DNA from: Methanobacterium sp.
GTDB taxonomy: Archaea > Methanobacteriota > Methanobacteria > Methanobacteriales > Methanobacteriaceae
Assembly: GCA_030017655.1 (NCBI GenBank)
Contig: JASEIM010000009.1
Span: 18,202 to 82,201 of the forward strand
Direction of reading: 5' to 3'
DNA length: 64,000 nt
The notes under the pieces were generated by a model. It was not told the DNA's origin, did not search any database, and saw only the letters and a program-made list of their open reading frames with translations. The position numbers and the translations under genes are program-made. This document shows, piece after piece, positions 1 to 8,455 of the stretch. Position 1 is the stretch's first letter. Each line of letters starts with the position of its first letter.

Positions 1-1724
1 TTCAGTGAAATCACTCCACATCCTAATTGTGAATAGAACCATCCTCTTGTCTGATCATGTCCCTCTGTTATGAAATCATAGGGGAACCATTCTTCAAACA
101 TTTCTTTTTCCTGAGGATAATAGAGAGCAGCCCAGCCAGCAACTCCAGAATCTATCCAGACATCTAAAACGTCAGGCACGCGATTCATATCTCCTCCACA
201 TTCGCATTGAATGATAATTTCATCGACATAAGGTCTGTGTATGAAATCTCCTTCCAGTTTTCCTTTCACTGCACTTTCTTTAAGTTCTTCAATTGATCCT
301 ATAACGGTAATTTTATCACAGGATTCACATTTCCATATTGGGATAGGGATTCCCCAGTATCTCTGCCGGGATATGGTCCAATCACGCGCATTTTCAACCC
401 AGTTACGAAATCTACTTTCTCCAGCCCATTCTGGGATCCATTCAACTTTGTCCAGCTCACTCAGCATTTTATCTTTGATTTCTGTGACTTTAAGGAACCA
501 CTGCTGTGTTGCCAGATATATAATTGGAGTTTTACATCTCCAGCAGAAACCGTATCTGTGATCGATAACACCCTCACGAAGAAGTAGTCCATGGGCATCT
601 AAATCGGCAATGATATATGGGTCTGCATCTTTTACGAATTCTCCAGTATATTTTCCTGCTTCTTCCTTGAATAATCCAGCTTCATCAACCGGACAGAATA
701 TAGGTATACCATATTTTTTACCTATTTCAAAGTCGTCTGGACCATGTCCTGGTGCCGTATGGACGCATCCAGTACCTTCAGTTAAAGTTACATGTTCTCC
801 AGTTATTATTTTATGTTCAAATTCTTTCTGGACTGGAATTTCATTAAAAAGAGGGTGAAGATATTCTAAACCTTCAAGATCCTTCCCTTTAACCACTTTA
901 ACTATCTCATAATCCTGATCTTCGAATAAAGAATTAACAAGGGCTTCTGCCATTATATAAATTTCATCAAGGATCTTAACATAAGCATAATCAAAATCGG
1001 GATGTACTGATACTGCCATATTTGCTGGAAGAGTCCAGGGTGTTGTTGTCCATATTAAAATATATTCATTACCTTTTTCAGATGATTTTAGAGGGAATTT
1101 AACATATATTGAAGGATCTTCTTTGTTTTCATAGTCTATTTCTGCAAGTGCAAGTGCAGTTTCGCATCTTGGACACCATGTTATAACACGCAGGTCATTT
1201 ATTAGTAGATTCTTTTCATGTGCACGTTTTAATGTCCACCAACAGGATTCCATGTATTTGGTGTCAAATGTGACATAAGGGTTATCCCAGTCCATCCAGA
1301 CCCCGAGCATTTTAAACTGTTCAGTCATAAGGCCTTTATTTTCAATTGCAAATTCTTTACATTTTTCAACAAAGTTATCAATACCAATTCTGGTTTCGAT
1401 TTCCTTTTTGCTTTTTAATCCAAGTAGTCCTTCTACTTTATGTTCTATAGGGAGTCCATGGGTGTCCCATCCGGCTTGTCTCCTAAGGTTAAAGCCTGAC
1501 ATGCTTTTAAAACGTAAAAAAGTGTCTTTTATTATTTTGTTCCATGCAGTTCCCAGATGTATTCTTCCACTGCAGTATGGAGGGCCGTCTAAAAATGAAT
1601 ATTTAGGTCCGTTTTCCCTTAACTTGTTTGTCTTTTGATATATGTGGTTATCATTCCAGTATTTTTGGATTTTTTTCTCGATAAGCTTTGTATCATAAGA
1701 TCTCATGGCCTCTTGTATTGGCAT
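1..1724 (-). CDS. ileS: Isoleucyl-tRNA synthetase, partial (C-terminus beyond the window)
   Basis: This class I aminoacyl-tRNA synthetase charges tRNA-Ile in the cytoplasm. The reading frame is open from ATG at 1722-1724 to the window edge, giving about 574 residues; the family is usually a little over 1000, so the C-terminal part is missing only because the window ends. The N-terminus reads MPIQEAMRSYDTKLIEKKI. The HIGH-type signature appears as GRIHLGTAWNK after FLDGPPYCSG. The editing domain shows WTTTPWTLPANMA and GTGCVHTAPGHG, and later come ARDWTISRQRYWGIPIP and a Cys-containing zinc knuckle. A ribosome-binding site (AAGGAGAA on the minus strand) lies just upstream of the ATG. About 680 non-coding bases separate it from mat. 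The isoleucine specificity is a family-level call from these motifs. Confidence 0.95.
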   Translation of the reverse strand, partial: MPIQEAMRSYDTKLIEKKIQKYWNDNHIYQKTNKLRENGPKYSFLDGPPYCSGRIHLGTAWNKIIKDTFLRFKSMSGFNLRRQAGWDTHGLPIEHKVEGLLGLKSKKEIETRIGIDNFVEKCKEFAIENKGLMTEQFKMLGVWMDWDNPYVTFDTKYMESCWWTLKRAHEKNLLINDLRVITWCPRCETALALAEIDYENKEDPSIYVKFPLKSSEKGNEYILIWTTTPWTLPANMAVSVHPDFDYAYVKILDEIYIMAEALVNSLFEDQDYEIVKVVKGKDLEGLEYLHPLFNEIPVQKEFEHKIITGEHVTLTEGTGCVHTAPGHGPDDFEIGKKYGIPIFCPVDEAGLFKEEAGKYTGEFVKDADPYIIADLDAHGLLLREGVIDHRYGFCWRCKTPIIYLATQQWFLKVTEIKDKMLSELDKVEWIPEWAGESRFRNWVENARDWTISRQRYWGIPIPIWKCESCDKITVIGSIEELKESAVKGKLEGDFIHRPYVDEIIIQCECGGDMNRVPDVLDVWIDSGVAGWAALYYPQEKEMFEEWFPYDFITEGHDQTRGWFYSQLGCGVISL

Positions 1725-1936
1725 TTGTGATTCTCCTTATTAATTACCTTTTATATGGTGATGTAAGTTTACTCGGTTATTTTTAAATTCACTTACAAAA
1801 TTTTATTTATTATTTATCCTTGAACTATATCTGCTCACTGAATATTTAAAAGTTAATGCATAAAAAATTATTTAAACGTATTATTTAATTTATGCAAATA
1901 GAAAAGATTATATGCTCCTATATTATATTTAATAGT

Positions 1937-2003
1937 GCATCCCCAATTACAACGATACTTTATTTTTTACTGATATCGTATCGCCTCCGATGGGGATGCT
2001 ACA
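1937..2003. other. Two-stem inverted repeat upstream of ileS (candidate structured RNA)
   Basis: GCATCCCC (1939-1946) pairs perfectly with GGGGATGC (1994-2001), and inside it CGATAC (1955-1960) pairs with GTATCG (1980-1985), so the block folds as an outer 8 bp and an inner 6 bp stem. It is much more GC-rich than its AT-rich surroundings. It lies about 215-290 bases upstream of the ileS start and could be a leader element on the minus strand or an independent small RNA on either strand. No known riboswitch class is recognised. Confidence 0.4.
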
Positions 2004-2174
2004 CCTACTATTTCTAATTTAGCTAATTAATATGTAATATTATCTTATTGTATGGCAAATTTTAACTTTATATTTCCAATATATTTTTTAAATAGCTATT
2101 TTTTGCATATTATTGGTTAATATTTTTATTTTAATATTATGTTGAAATTTTTAATAGAAAAGCTTATTAATAAG

Positions 2175-2272
2175 TTCTGAAAAAGGATGAATTGCCACTC
2201 TCATTGGGAAGATTGAGATGCTGGCCATTAACTGAGTTATTAACCTATGTCCTCAGGGGCATAGGTAATAAA
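2175..2272. other. Hairpin-rich block between mat and ileS
   Basis: This second compact, less AT-rich block of the 1725-2407 gap contains a hairpin near 2248-2269: CCTATGTCC pairs with GGGCATAGG around a TCAG loop (9 bp including one G-T). Before it is a smaller TCTCA/TGAGA stem. On the plus strand an AGGATGA sequence (C-box-like) and an ACTGA (D-box-like) lie about 50 bases apart, so a C/D guide RNA is possible, but the internal boxes are poor. It could equally be the terminator or 3' region of mat. The rest of the gap is very AT-rich with no convincing gene. Confidence 0.3.
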
Positions 2273-2407
2273 TTGATTCAATTAAACCATTTGTTCTATT
2301 TATTGAAATAATAAACCTAATAATTTTATTCTACCCATTTATAGTAAGGTTAAAAACATTTAAAATAATTATGTACTCTAAAATAAAATAAAAAGTTATA
2401 TGAGGGC

Positions 2408-3640
2408 TTAAAATGTCCTTAACTTACCTTTAACAAGCATGTCGGTAATACTTGTTATGTTATCAAGCCATGAATCAATGATTTCTTCCACATTCTTATT
2501 TACAGCTTCAATTCTGTATCCTTCTTCCAGAATTAATTGAGCACTTGCAGCTTTTGGATTATCTATTGGTTTCCCAATCTGACTTAAAAGCATTATCTGG
2601 ACTTCTTTAACTCCTTCTACATTTTCAGCTATGTCGTTTGCAATTTTTGTGGATATGAGATTGTATATTTTACCAACATGGTTTATTGGATTCTTCCCAG
2701 AAGTTGCCTCCATTGACATGGGTCTATTTGGTGTTATTAAACCATTAGCCCGGTTTCCACGGCCAACAGAACCGTCATCACCCATTTCAGCTGATGTTCC
2801 TGTGACTGTCAGATAGTATCCTTCTTCTGATGCGCAAGAATGATTATCTGCAGTGTTAATAAATACTTCAACGTTTCTTTCTGTCTTATCCTGTGCTAAG
2901 TTTGTTATTATTTCATTAAGCTCTTCTTTTAGATTTATGTATGTGTCACGACCATCAACGTATTTAGATACCATTGCTGAGGCCACTGTAAGGGTTATTT
3001 TATTGTCATCTCTAAGTCCCATGACTTTAATGTCTTCCCCTACTGCTGGATACTTCTTTTTAAAGTCTTTTGAATTAAGAAGATTTTCAGCTGCCAGTAC
3101 TATGTTTTCAGTTTCTGAAAATGGAGCATAACCTACTCCAAAGGAGGTATCATTAGATGAAGGAGTTCCTTCTCTTCTAAATACGTCTGTTAAATCTCCA
3201 GATCCATGCCCTATCTTACATTCCACAACTGTATCAGTTTCAACATCCAGATTTATGATATTTTCCTTTAAATATTCTTTTGCAGCAGTGATTGCAATTC
3301 TGTCCAGACCCATTTTCTTTATTTCCAGTCTCCCATTTTTTTCTTCGTGAAGCTCGGAAATACCTCGGCCAGTTAAAAGAATATCAATTGGCTTCATTAT
3401 TTCTCCGCCGCCAAACAGCGGATTTGATTCTCCAGCTGTTATCTGCACTTCATCAGTATTATGGTGCATTATTTCTCCAAACCTTTCAATGTAGGCATTA
3501 CATAAAGCTCTACTTACAGATTCAGCTATTCCGTCACTGATACTGTCTGGATGGCCTATACCCTTTCTTTCAACAATTTCTAATTCCTTTTCCTCAATGG
3601 GTTTTTGAATGAGCTTTTCAACAAAAATATTTTTTTTCAT
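2408..3640 (-). CDS. mat: Archaeal-type S-adenosylmethionine synthetase
   Basis: The enzyme makes S-adenosylmethionine from methionine and ATP, supplying methyl and radical-SAM chemistry. The 410 residues are the normal length of the archaeal family, which is only distantly related to bacterial MetK. Visible signatures are GIGHPDSISDGIAESVSRAL near residue 27, the glycine-rich FGGGEIMKP near residue 76, and GRGNRANGLITPNRPMSMEA plus SGKNPINHVGKIYN in the C-terminal half. The ATG follows a GGAGG ribosome-binding site at good spacing. It stands alone on the minus strand, with a long gap before ileS downstream. Confidence 0.97.
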   Translation of the reverse strand: MKKNIFVEKLIQKPIEEKELEIVERKGIGHPDSISDGIAESVSRALCNAYIERFGEIMHHNTDEVQITAGESNPLFGGGEIMKPIDILLTGRGISELHEEKNGRLEIKKMGLDRIAITAAKEYLKENIINLDVETDTVVECKIGHGSGDLTDVFRREGTPSSNDTSFGVGYAPFSETENIVLAAENLLNSKDFKKKYPAVGEDIKVMGLRDDNKITLTVASAMVSKYVDGRDTYINLKEELNEIITNLAQDKTERNVEVFINTADNHSCASEEGYYLTVTGTSAEMGDDGSVGRGNRANGLITPNRPMSMEATSGKNPINHVGKIYNLISTKIANDIAENVEGVKEVQIMLLSQIGKPIDNPKAASAQLILEEGYRIEAVNKNVEEIIDSWLDNITSITDMLVKGKLRTF

Positions 3641-3794
3641 AAATAGCCTCCAATTTTAAATACTGGATAAGTCATAAAACGTTAGTTAACTTAAACTATG
3701 ATCCATTTGTTCTTATTTTTTAAGATATTTAAATTTATTCTTACATATTTTGTAGAATAAAATCCCCTAGATTTTCATTTTATCTATTTTGGTG

Positions 3795-3958
3795 CTAATA
3801 ACTCTCAAACTTAATTGTCCTCGTTCTTATCTTTTTATCAACGATTGTAGATACATCTTCACATTTTTGAGCTCTAGAATCTACTACATCCAATTTATTC
3901 CGCCGGAATATAATTATTAATTGAATTAGTAAAAACAGATTGAGCAAGAGCAGGTGAA
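3795..3958 (-). pseudogene. Possible decayed membrane-protein fragment upstream of mat
   Basis: The gap 3641-4016 between mat and the divergent lipoprotein gene is otherwise promoter-like AT-rich DNA. On the minus strand one frame stays open for about 53 codons without any ATG. It encodes a strongly hydrophobic stretch followed by a charged segment containing RRNKLDVVDSRAQKCEDV and ending at a TAG at 3795-3797. The composition resembles a transmembrane segment plus cytoplasmic tail and may be the end of a lost gene. The family is not recognised, and it could be a chance frame. Confidence 0.2.
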
Positions 3959-4016
3959 AAGTATTATATTATCTTCTAAGAAATGATTATTTAAAATTAT
4001 TAAAGAGGATAATATT

Positions 4017-4523
4017 ATGAATAAAATAATAATACTGATTTTAGTTTTCATTGTGGCTTTAATTGGGATCTCTGGATGTATAGATTCAAGTACTAAAAAA
4101 ACAAGTCAATCTGATATACAAACTGTAGGGAATTCTACATTCCAGATGCCTGATGGATGGCATATAAGAAATAATTATTTTTTTAACAATATAGCAAAAT
4201 TTTCCACTAAAAGCAAAGAAAATAATATAACATTGAATATAAGGCAATATAAAGATGTAGATGAGCAAAATAGGGACTATAATGATAATTTATTATCAGC
4301 CAAAGGTTTTAAAGTAATATTAAGCAATGAAACCATCAGTGGAGTCCAAACTAAAGTCGATAAAATAGAATCTGATGATCCTACTGTGACATTATCAGAT
4401 TATTATTTCCAGAAAAATGGCAAATATTACATCATAACTATTGAAGGTTCAAGAGTAAATGGCACTAATAGTAATAGCGTTATAAATGAAGCAATTGAAA
4501 CAATTATTTCTACCTTAAATTAA
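4017..4523 (+). CDS. Small secreted lipoprotein, PsbP-like
   Basis: The protein has 168 residues. A lipoprotein signal peptide occupies the N-terminus: basic MNK, a hydrophobic core, then a lipobox ending GISGC at about residue 21, so the mature protein is probably lipid-anchored on the outside of the membrane. The mature part contains FQMPDGWHIRNN and a later IETIISTLN ending, the pattern of the PsbP-like proteins common in Methanobacterium. The start codon follows AGAGGATAATATT. Its right-hand neighbour is a broken gene of the same general design, suggesting a local duplication. The function of these archaeal proteins is unknown, and the family call is by resemblance. Confidence 0.75.
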   Translation: MNKIIILILVFIVALIGISGCIDSSTKKTSQSDIQTVGNSTFQMPDGWHIRNNYFFNNIAKFSTKSKENNITLNIRQYKDVDEQNRDYNDNLLSAKGFKVILSNETISGVQTKVDKIESDDPTVTLSDYYFQKNGKYYIITIEGSRVNGTNSNSVINEAIETIISTLN

Positions 4524-4546
4524 TAAATAATCAAGGAGATAATGAT

Positions 4547-5096
4547 TTGAAGAAAACAATACCAATTTTAGTTTTAATTGCAATTTTCTTTGTAGTCATT
4601 ATCACAATGTGGGGAGTTATCTCAACAATAATGATTCTATAAATTTAGGTCCACAAAAAAGTTATTCTGATGATTCTATAATCTTTAATTATCCGGCTGA
4701 TTTTAAAAATTCTGGGGTAGAAAATGGTGGAACTGATGAATGGGCTGGTTTACTCGACTTAACTGATACCAATGAAACAATAGGGATTTCTGTTCTAAAA
4801 ATTATTGATGGCAGAAGTTTTGAGGAAGAACAACAACATTTAATATACGCTTATTCAAGTTCTGCGCATTATTTGGCGAATCCAAAACGACAAAAATAAA
4901 TCCAAATGGCGTAAAAATATTTAGAATCACATCTACAAATCTAGAACCTGGCTATGAGATAAGGAAGGGAACTACTCTCGCTTTTGAAGATAAAAAAGGC
5001 ATTGTATATGAAATATATGTCGCAGAAAATGAATTTAATACTCAGAAAGTCGATTCTATAGCAAATATGATTTTTAACTCATTAAAATTCAATTAA
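4547..5096 (+). pseudogene. Frameshifted PsbP-like lipoprotein gene
   Basis: A TTG at 4547 behind AAGGAGATAATGA starts a signal peptide (MKKTIPILVLIAIFF), which hits a stop near 4642. The homologous body continues in another frame from about 4609 (SYSDDSIIFNYPADF), stops at 4899, and the C-terminus resumes in a third frame (GESKTTKINPNGVKIF to MIFNSLKFN), ending at TAA 5094-5096. At least two indels, near 4605 and 4880, are therefore needed to rebuild one protein of about 180 residues. The layout of signal peptide, FNYP motif and C-terminal helix matches the intact neighbour. Sequencing error is possible but would have to occur twice. Confidence 0.75.
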
Positions 5097-5384
5097 CAGA
5101 ATGTCAAAAAAAAATTATATGATTGATTCTATAAAATCTAAACCTTAATATGGGATTTCATATTATAATTACTAAAATGGATAAAAATTGGAAACGGTAT
5201 CATAATAAAGTATATTATCTTTATATGTGATAGAATTTGAAGTTATTAGATAAGAAAGGGGTAAAATGGAAGATTTTACTATTTAGATAGAATAAAATAC
5301 AATTAGTTAAAAAATTGAACTGGAGTAAAAATAAACATTATAATTATCTAAGAAATATTATATATCTTAATTTTACTTATTAAG

Positions 5385-5478
5385 GTTGAAAAAACGTAGG
5401 TTTCTGAACTTTCGAGATTTATAATTTCGAAGCTAGAGGAAAATAATTTCTTCGGCCGCAAATCGAAAGACTTGTTCG
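5385..5478. repeat. Degenerate hairpin-mosaic block before the DUF192 gene
   Basis: The gap 5097-5513 has no gene. Its right part contains short inverted repeats, for example CTTTCGA (5409-5415) against TTTCGAAG (5425-5432) with a bulge, followed by a GGCCGCAAA connector and an AATCGAAAGA segment. Connectors and hairpin vocabulary resemble the blocks at 23149, 29351 and 37671, but the stems are less perfect, so this is a tentative member of that family. Confidence 0.35.
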
Positions 5479-5513
5479 GGACTACAATAATTTTCAGTTT
5501 TTGAGGGGCTAAT

Positions 5514-5882
5514 ATGGAACTAATGGTGATAAATACAACTAAGAACACAGAACTTGGAGAAAGTGAAGTTGCAGATACTTTTTTTTCAAGATTAAGAGGA
5601 ACGATGTTTAAAAAGAAACTCGAAAAGGGACTTATCTTAAAGCTTCCGGGTGCTAGAAGCAGAAGCGGATCTGCAATCCACATGTTTTTTGTGAGATTTC
5701 CCCTAGACATTATTTTTGCAGATTCAGACAGAAATGTTGTTGATATAGTTTCAATTGATCCATGGAAGACTTATACTCCTAAAAAACCTGCAAAATACGT
5801 TATAGAGATGGAAAAAGGAACCATTAAATCTTCAAAAACAGAGATTGGGGATAAACTTGATTTTATATGTAAGGATGCATAA
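5514..5882 (+). CDS. DUF192 family protein
   Basis: This 122-residue protein belongs to the DUF192 family, small single-domain proteins in archaea and bacteria without an established biochemical role. Typical features are the N-terminal segment SRLRGTMFKK, the central AIHMFFVRFPLDIIFAD in which the family's hydrophobic strand carries a conserved Asp, and the ending IGDKLDF. There is no signal peptide, whereas many bacterial relatives are exported, so it is probably cytoplasmic. It stands alone, with non-coding DNA upstream and a convergent gene downstream. Confidence 0.8.
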   Translation: MELMVINTTKNTELGESEVADTFFSRLRGTMFKKKLEKGLILKLPGARSRSGSAIHMFFVRFPLDIIFADSDRNVVDIVSIDPWKTYTPKKPAKYVIEMEKGTIKSSKTEIGDKLDFICKDA

Positions 5883-5969
5883 ATTAATCCCTTTTTAAAT
5901 AATATATGGGAATTTTAACTATATTTTCTTAAAAAATAGAAAAATAATTGATGATTTAATCTGAAAAGA

Positions 5970-6548
5970 TTAAATTTTTGTTATCTCGAATTTACAATGG
6001 TCATCTCCCATTGCCCAGCATTTTTTTTCTACAAATTGCCAGCTTTCACCAGTTACTTCGGAAAGACCTCCCGTAATTCGGCCTCCTTCATAATAACAAA
6101 CAGCATTTCCTAAATTAGGCATACCTGCACTGCTCATACTTTCATCAAGTCGAACCACAATTTTTTCATCTTCAATGCTCTCAGTAGTTAAGATACCGTA
6201 ACCCCAGTTTTTAAAGTCGAATCTAACTAAATCCAGCCAGCCCTGAATATCTCCTTTTTCAATCTTTCCTGCATCTATCATTTGCTTACCTCTTAAGGTT
6301 GAGAATTCTCCACCAGCTATTCTGAGTATTGATCCCATTGTTCCAAGTCCAAATTGTTTACTTCCAGTAATGATAATTGATCTTAAAGCACCCACTGAAT
6401 TTGCAGAAACAAGTGTTTTTCTTTCTTCACAGAATGGCCCTGGCCTTGTAGCCTCTGCTTCGGGAGATAAACATAGTATGCTTGCCCCATCTTTCAAAAT
6501 TAAACCCATGTTCTCTAGATATTCATCATAATTTGTGTATTTTGGCAT
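5970..6548 (-). CDS. V4R-domain protein
   Basis: The 192 residues form one V4R (4-vinyl reductase-type) domain, a small-molecule or metal binding fold. Evidence is GALRSIIITGSKQFGLGTMG near residue 53, followed by GGEFSTLRGKQMIDAG, and the diagnostic C-terminal CWAMGDDHCKFEI, in which two cysteines and a histidine form the presumed metal site. The gene starts 9 bases after the roadblock/LC7 gene on the same strand, so the two are cotranscribed and may act together as a sensor and GTPase-regulator pair. No substrate can be read from the sequence. Confidence 0.75.
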   Translation of the reverse strand: MPKYTNYDEYLENMGLILKDGASILCLSPEAEATRPGPFCEERKTLVSANSVGALRSIIITGSKQFGLGTMGSILRIAGGEFSTLRGKQMIDAGKIEKGDIQGWLDLVRFDFKNWGYGILTTESIEDEKIVVRLDESMSSAGMPNLGNAVCYYEGGRITGGLSEVTGESWQFVEKKCWAMGDDHCKFEITKI

Positions 6549-6557
6549 TCTATCACC

Positions 6558-6902
6558 TTATATTGTGTCTCGTATGCGCTCTGAACTTCTTTTCATTTCT
6601 AACCGGATTAATCCAAGATTAATATTTACGTCTGTTATAACAACTAAAATTGCTTCTCCAGAGTCTATCATTAATGTTTTACCTCTGCTACCTTCTATCA
6701 TGACTTGCTGGAGTTTTTCGTGTTTCATTTCTTCTGAAGATCTTTCTGCTGTACCAAAAACAGCTGAAGACATAGCAGCTACAAGTTCTGAATCTATGTC
6801 ATTAGAAACTTCCTTTTCTATGATTAAACCATCTTTTCCAACTACTAATGAGCCAGTTACTCCTTCAATTCTACCTAAGTCTTTAAGTATTCTATCTATC
6901 AT
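6558..6902 (-). CDS. Roadblock/LC7 domain protein
   Basis: Roadblock/LC7 proteins (MglB, dynein light chain family) usually dimerise and regulate small Ras-like GTPases. The protein reads MIDRILKDLGRIEGVTGSLV, followed by the typical GLIIEKEVSND, SAVFGTAERSSEEM, IEGSRGKTLMI and EAILVVITDVNINLGLIR. I place the start at ATG 6900-6902 (114 residues) because GGGAGGG sits just upstream on the minus strand; a longer frame reaching 6959 has no such site. It directly precedes the V4R gene. No Ras-like GTPase lies next to it in this window. Confidence 0.8.
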   Translation of the reverse strand: MIDRILKDLGRIEGVTGSLVVGKDGLIIEKEVSNDIDSELVAAMSSAVFGTAERSSEEMKHEKLQQVMIEGSRGKTLMIDSGEAILVVITDVNINLGLIRLEMKRSSERIRDTI

Positions 6903-7375
6903 ATAACCCTCCCGAATTATCAAATAAGAATCTAATGCCGTTTTAGACAATTTACTCAAGTTCTTTTTTGATAATCATAAAAAATTATTCTTTTTAATGC
7001 TCTAAATGTTATGATATCAAATATTTAGTTAATAAACTCAAAATAAATCATTGATATCCATTAACATTCATAAATATCCATTTATGAACAGATTATATAT
7101 ATTTTTATATAAAATATTAATATAAAAAGATTTATATCTAATGCCATCTATTATTAAGGTAATTAAATGAATTTAATAACATGCTTTGTGTTAAAATATT
7201 ATATGAGCATGCATTTATTGATTCATTACGTTTCTTTATCTTTATGGTTTAAAGCACATATTAAAATAGGATATACCTCTATTATGGTGACATTTTGGAA
7301 TAAAAAATTAAATAAGAGACTTAATTCAATATTAATTGAGTTTAAACTTGAAAATTAGATATTTAAGTTAACTGG
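6903..7375. other. AT-rich gap with promoter signals, no convincing gene
   Basis: This stretch is very AT-rich and probably carries the promoter of the roadblock/V4R pair, with TATA-like runs around 7090-7130 and direct ATATCCAT and ATCCATT copies near 7050-7085. The only frame of note, 7167-7358 plus, is discussed among the rejected items. I see no RNA gene or repeat. Confidence 0.4.
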
Positions 7376-7771
7376 TTATTGTCTTTCTTTTATAGAATTT
7401 AATGCCATTTGAGCGACTTTTTTTACCACCGGATTGTTGTCTTCAGATGCTTTTTCCAGAGGTTCGACAGCCCTTTCATCGCCAAATGCAGAAAGACCTA
7501 TTGCAGCAGCATACTTCACACTTGCTTTTTCATCGTTTAATCTATCTATTAAAGGTTCGATAGCTTTTTTATCACTGAACATTGCAAGTGAAAGAGCAGC
7601 AGCTTCTCTAACATGACAATCTTCATCATTAAGTGCTTTAATTAATGGGTCTACAGCTCTTGGATCAGCTAATTCTGCAAGAAGTTCTGCAGCATCTTCC
7701 CTTCTTCTCCAATCTCCATTTTCTAATTCTTTTATAAGATTAACTAAATTTCTTCTTTGTGGTTCAGCCAT
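7376..7771 (-). CDS. HEAT-repeat protein
   Basis: A 131-residue protein made of about four HEAT (PBS lyase-type) repeats of roughly 31 residues. Repeated cores are DAAELLAELADPRAVDPLIK, EAAALSLAMFSDKKAIEPLI and YAAAIGLSAFGDERAVEPLE, each a helix pair with Ala/Leu packing and an acidic turn. Such proteins are protein-protein interaction scaffolds, and in phycobilin systems some are lyases, which is irrelevant here. A good ribosome-binding site (AGGAGG) precedes the ATG. The partner is unknown. Confidence 0.85.
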   Translation of the reverse strand: MAEPQRRNLVNLIKELENGDWRRREDAAELLAELADPRAVDPLIKALNDEDCHVREAAALSLAMFSDKKAIEPLIDRLNDEKASVKYAAAIGLSAFGDERAVEPLEKASEDNNPVVKKVAQMALNSIKERQ

Positions 7772-7822
7772 ACACTACCTCCTGTTATTATAAATATCGC
7801 TGTCCGAACTTAAATAAATTAT

Positions 7823-8413
7823 TCATTTTCCAGTTTTTTTTATTACATGCAGGTCATCAATAGTCCGACCACTTAAAACAGATTCTGGTCTATCAATTAG
7901 AATATTACTTTTAGAATTGGCTTTTTCATCTTTCTTTTTGAAAAAAAGCCAGAATTTCCTGTTACCTTTTCCTGTCTGGATAAGAGCATAGCCGCCTTTC
8001 AGTTTTTCACCTTCAAGCCAGATGTCCACATGCCCCTCTTCAACAGCCTTATCCATGGGTATTTTTTCCTTTAAATTACGATATGTACCTGTATCCCAGA
8101 CAATAACAGTACCGGCACCGTAATTTCCTTCAGGAATTATTCCTTCAAAGTTAATATAGTCAAGAGGATGATCTTCAGTGGGAACAGCAAGTCTTTTTTG
8201 ACCAGGATCTGTTGATGGCCCCTTGGGAATGGCCCATGACTTTAAAACATTTCCAACTTCCAGTCTGAGATCATAATGAAGTTTACTGGCATCATGTTTT
8301 TGTATTACAAATTTGGGATTCTTAGAAGAACTTTTTTCTCCTGAAACCGGCTCTGGAGTCCTTTCAAAATCTCTTTTCTCTTTATATTTTTTCAGCGGAT
8401 CTGTATCTTTCAT
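7823..8413 (-). CDS. Stand-alone LigD-type 3'-phosphoesterase
   Basis: This is the phosphoesterase module of the bacterial NHEJ ligase LigD as a separate protein. In archaea such enzymes remove 3'-phosphates or terminal ribonucleotides from DNA ends. Residues around 35-50 carry the signature VIQKHDASKLHYDLRLE, whose histidines and aspartate bind the metal. It is followed by SWAIPKGPS, TEDHPLDYINFEG with another active-site His, and GTVIVWDTGTY. The ATG at 8411-8413 is preferred because GGGTGA precedes it at proper spacing; an ATG 12 bases further upstream has none. No Ku, polymerase or ligase gene is nearby, so a full NHEJ role is not supported here. Confidence 0.88.
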   Translation of the reverse strand: MKDTDPLKKYKEKRDFERTPEPVSGEKSSSKNPKFVIQKHDASKLHYDLRLEVGNVLKSWAIPKGPSTDPGQKRLAVPTEDHPLDYINFEGIIPEGNYGAGTVIVWDTGTYRNLKEKIPMDKAVEEGHVDIWLEGEKLKGGYALIQTGKGNRKFWLFFKKKDEKANSKSNILIDRPESVLSGRTIDDLHVIKKTGK

Positions 8414-8455
8414 ATATTCACCCATAGAATTTTTATAGATAAATATGAAATTTAT

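Noticed and set aside
2853..3131. Plus-strand frame inside mat
   Set aside because: It is opposite a fully conserved enzyme gene and has low-complexity Ser/Leu composition.
7167..7358. 63-codon plus-strand frame in the gap after the roadblock gene
   Set aside because: It is strongly AT-driven, has only a weak AAGGT upstream, no domain, and a composition typical of chance frames in AT-rich DNA.
7823..8413. Complete archaeal NHEJ operon
   Set aside because: Only the phosphoesterase is present; no Ku, primase-polymerase or ligase frame flanks it.
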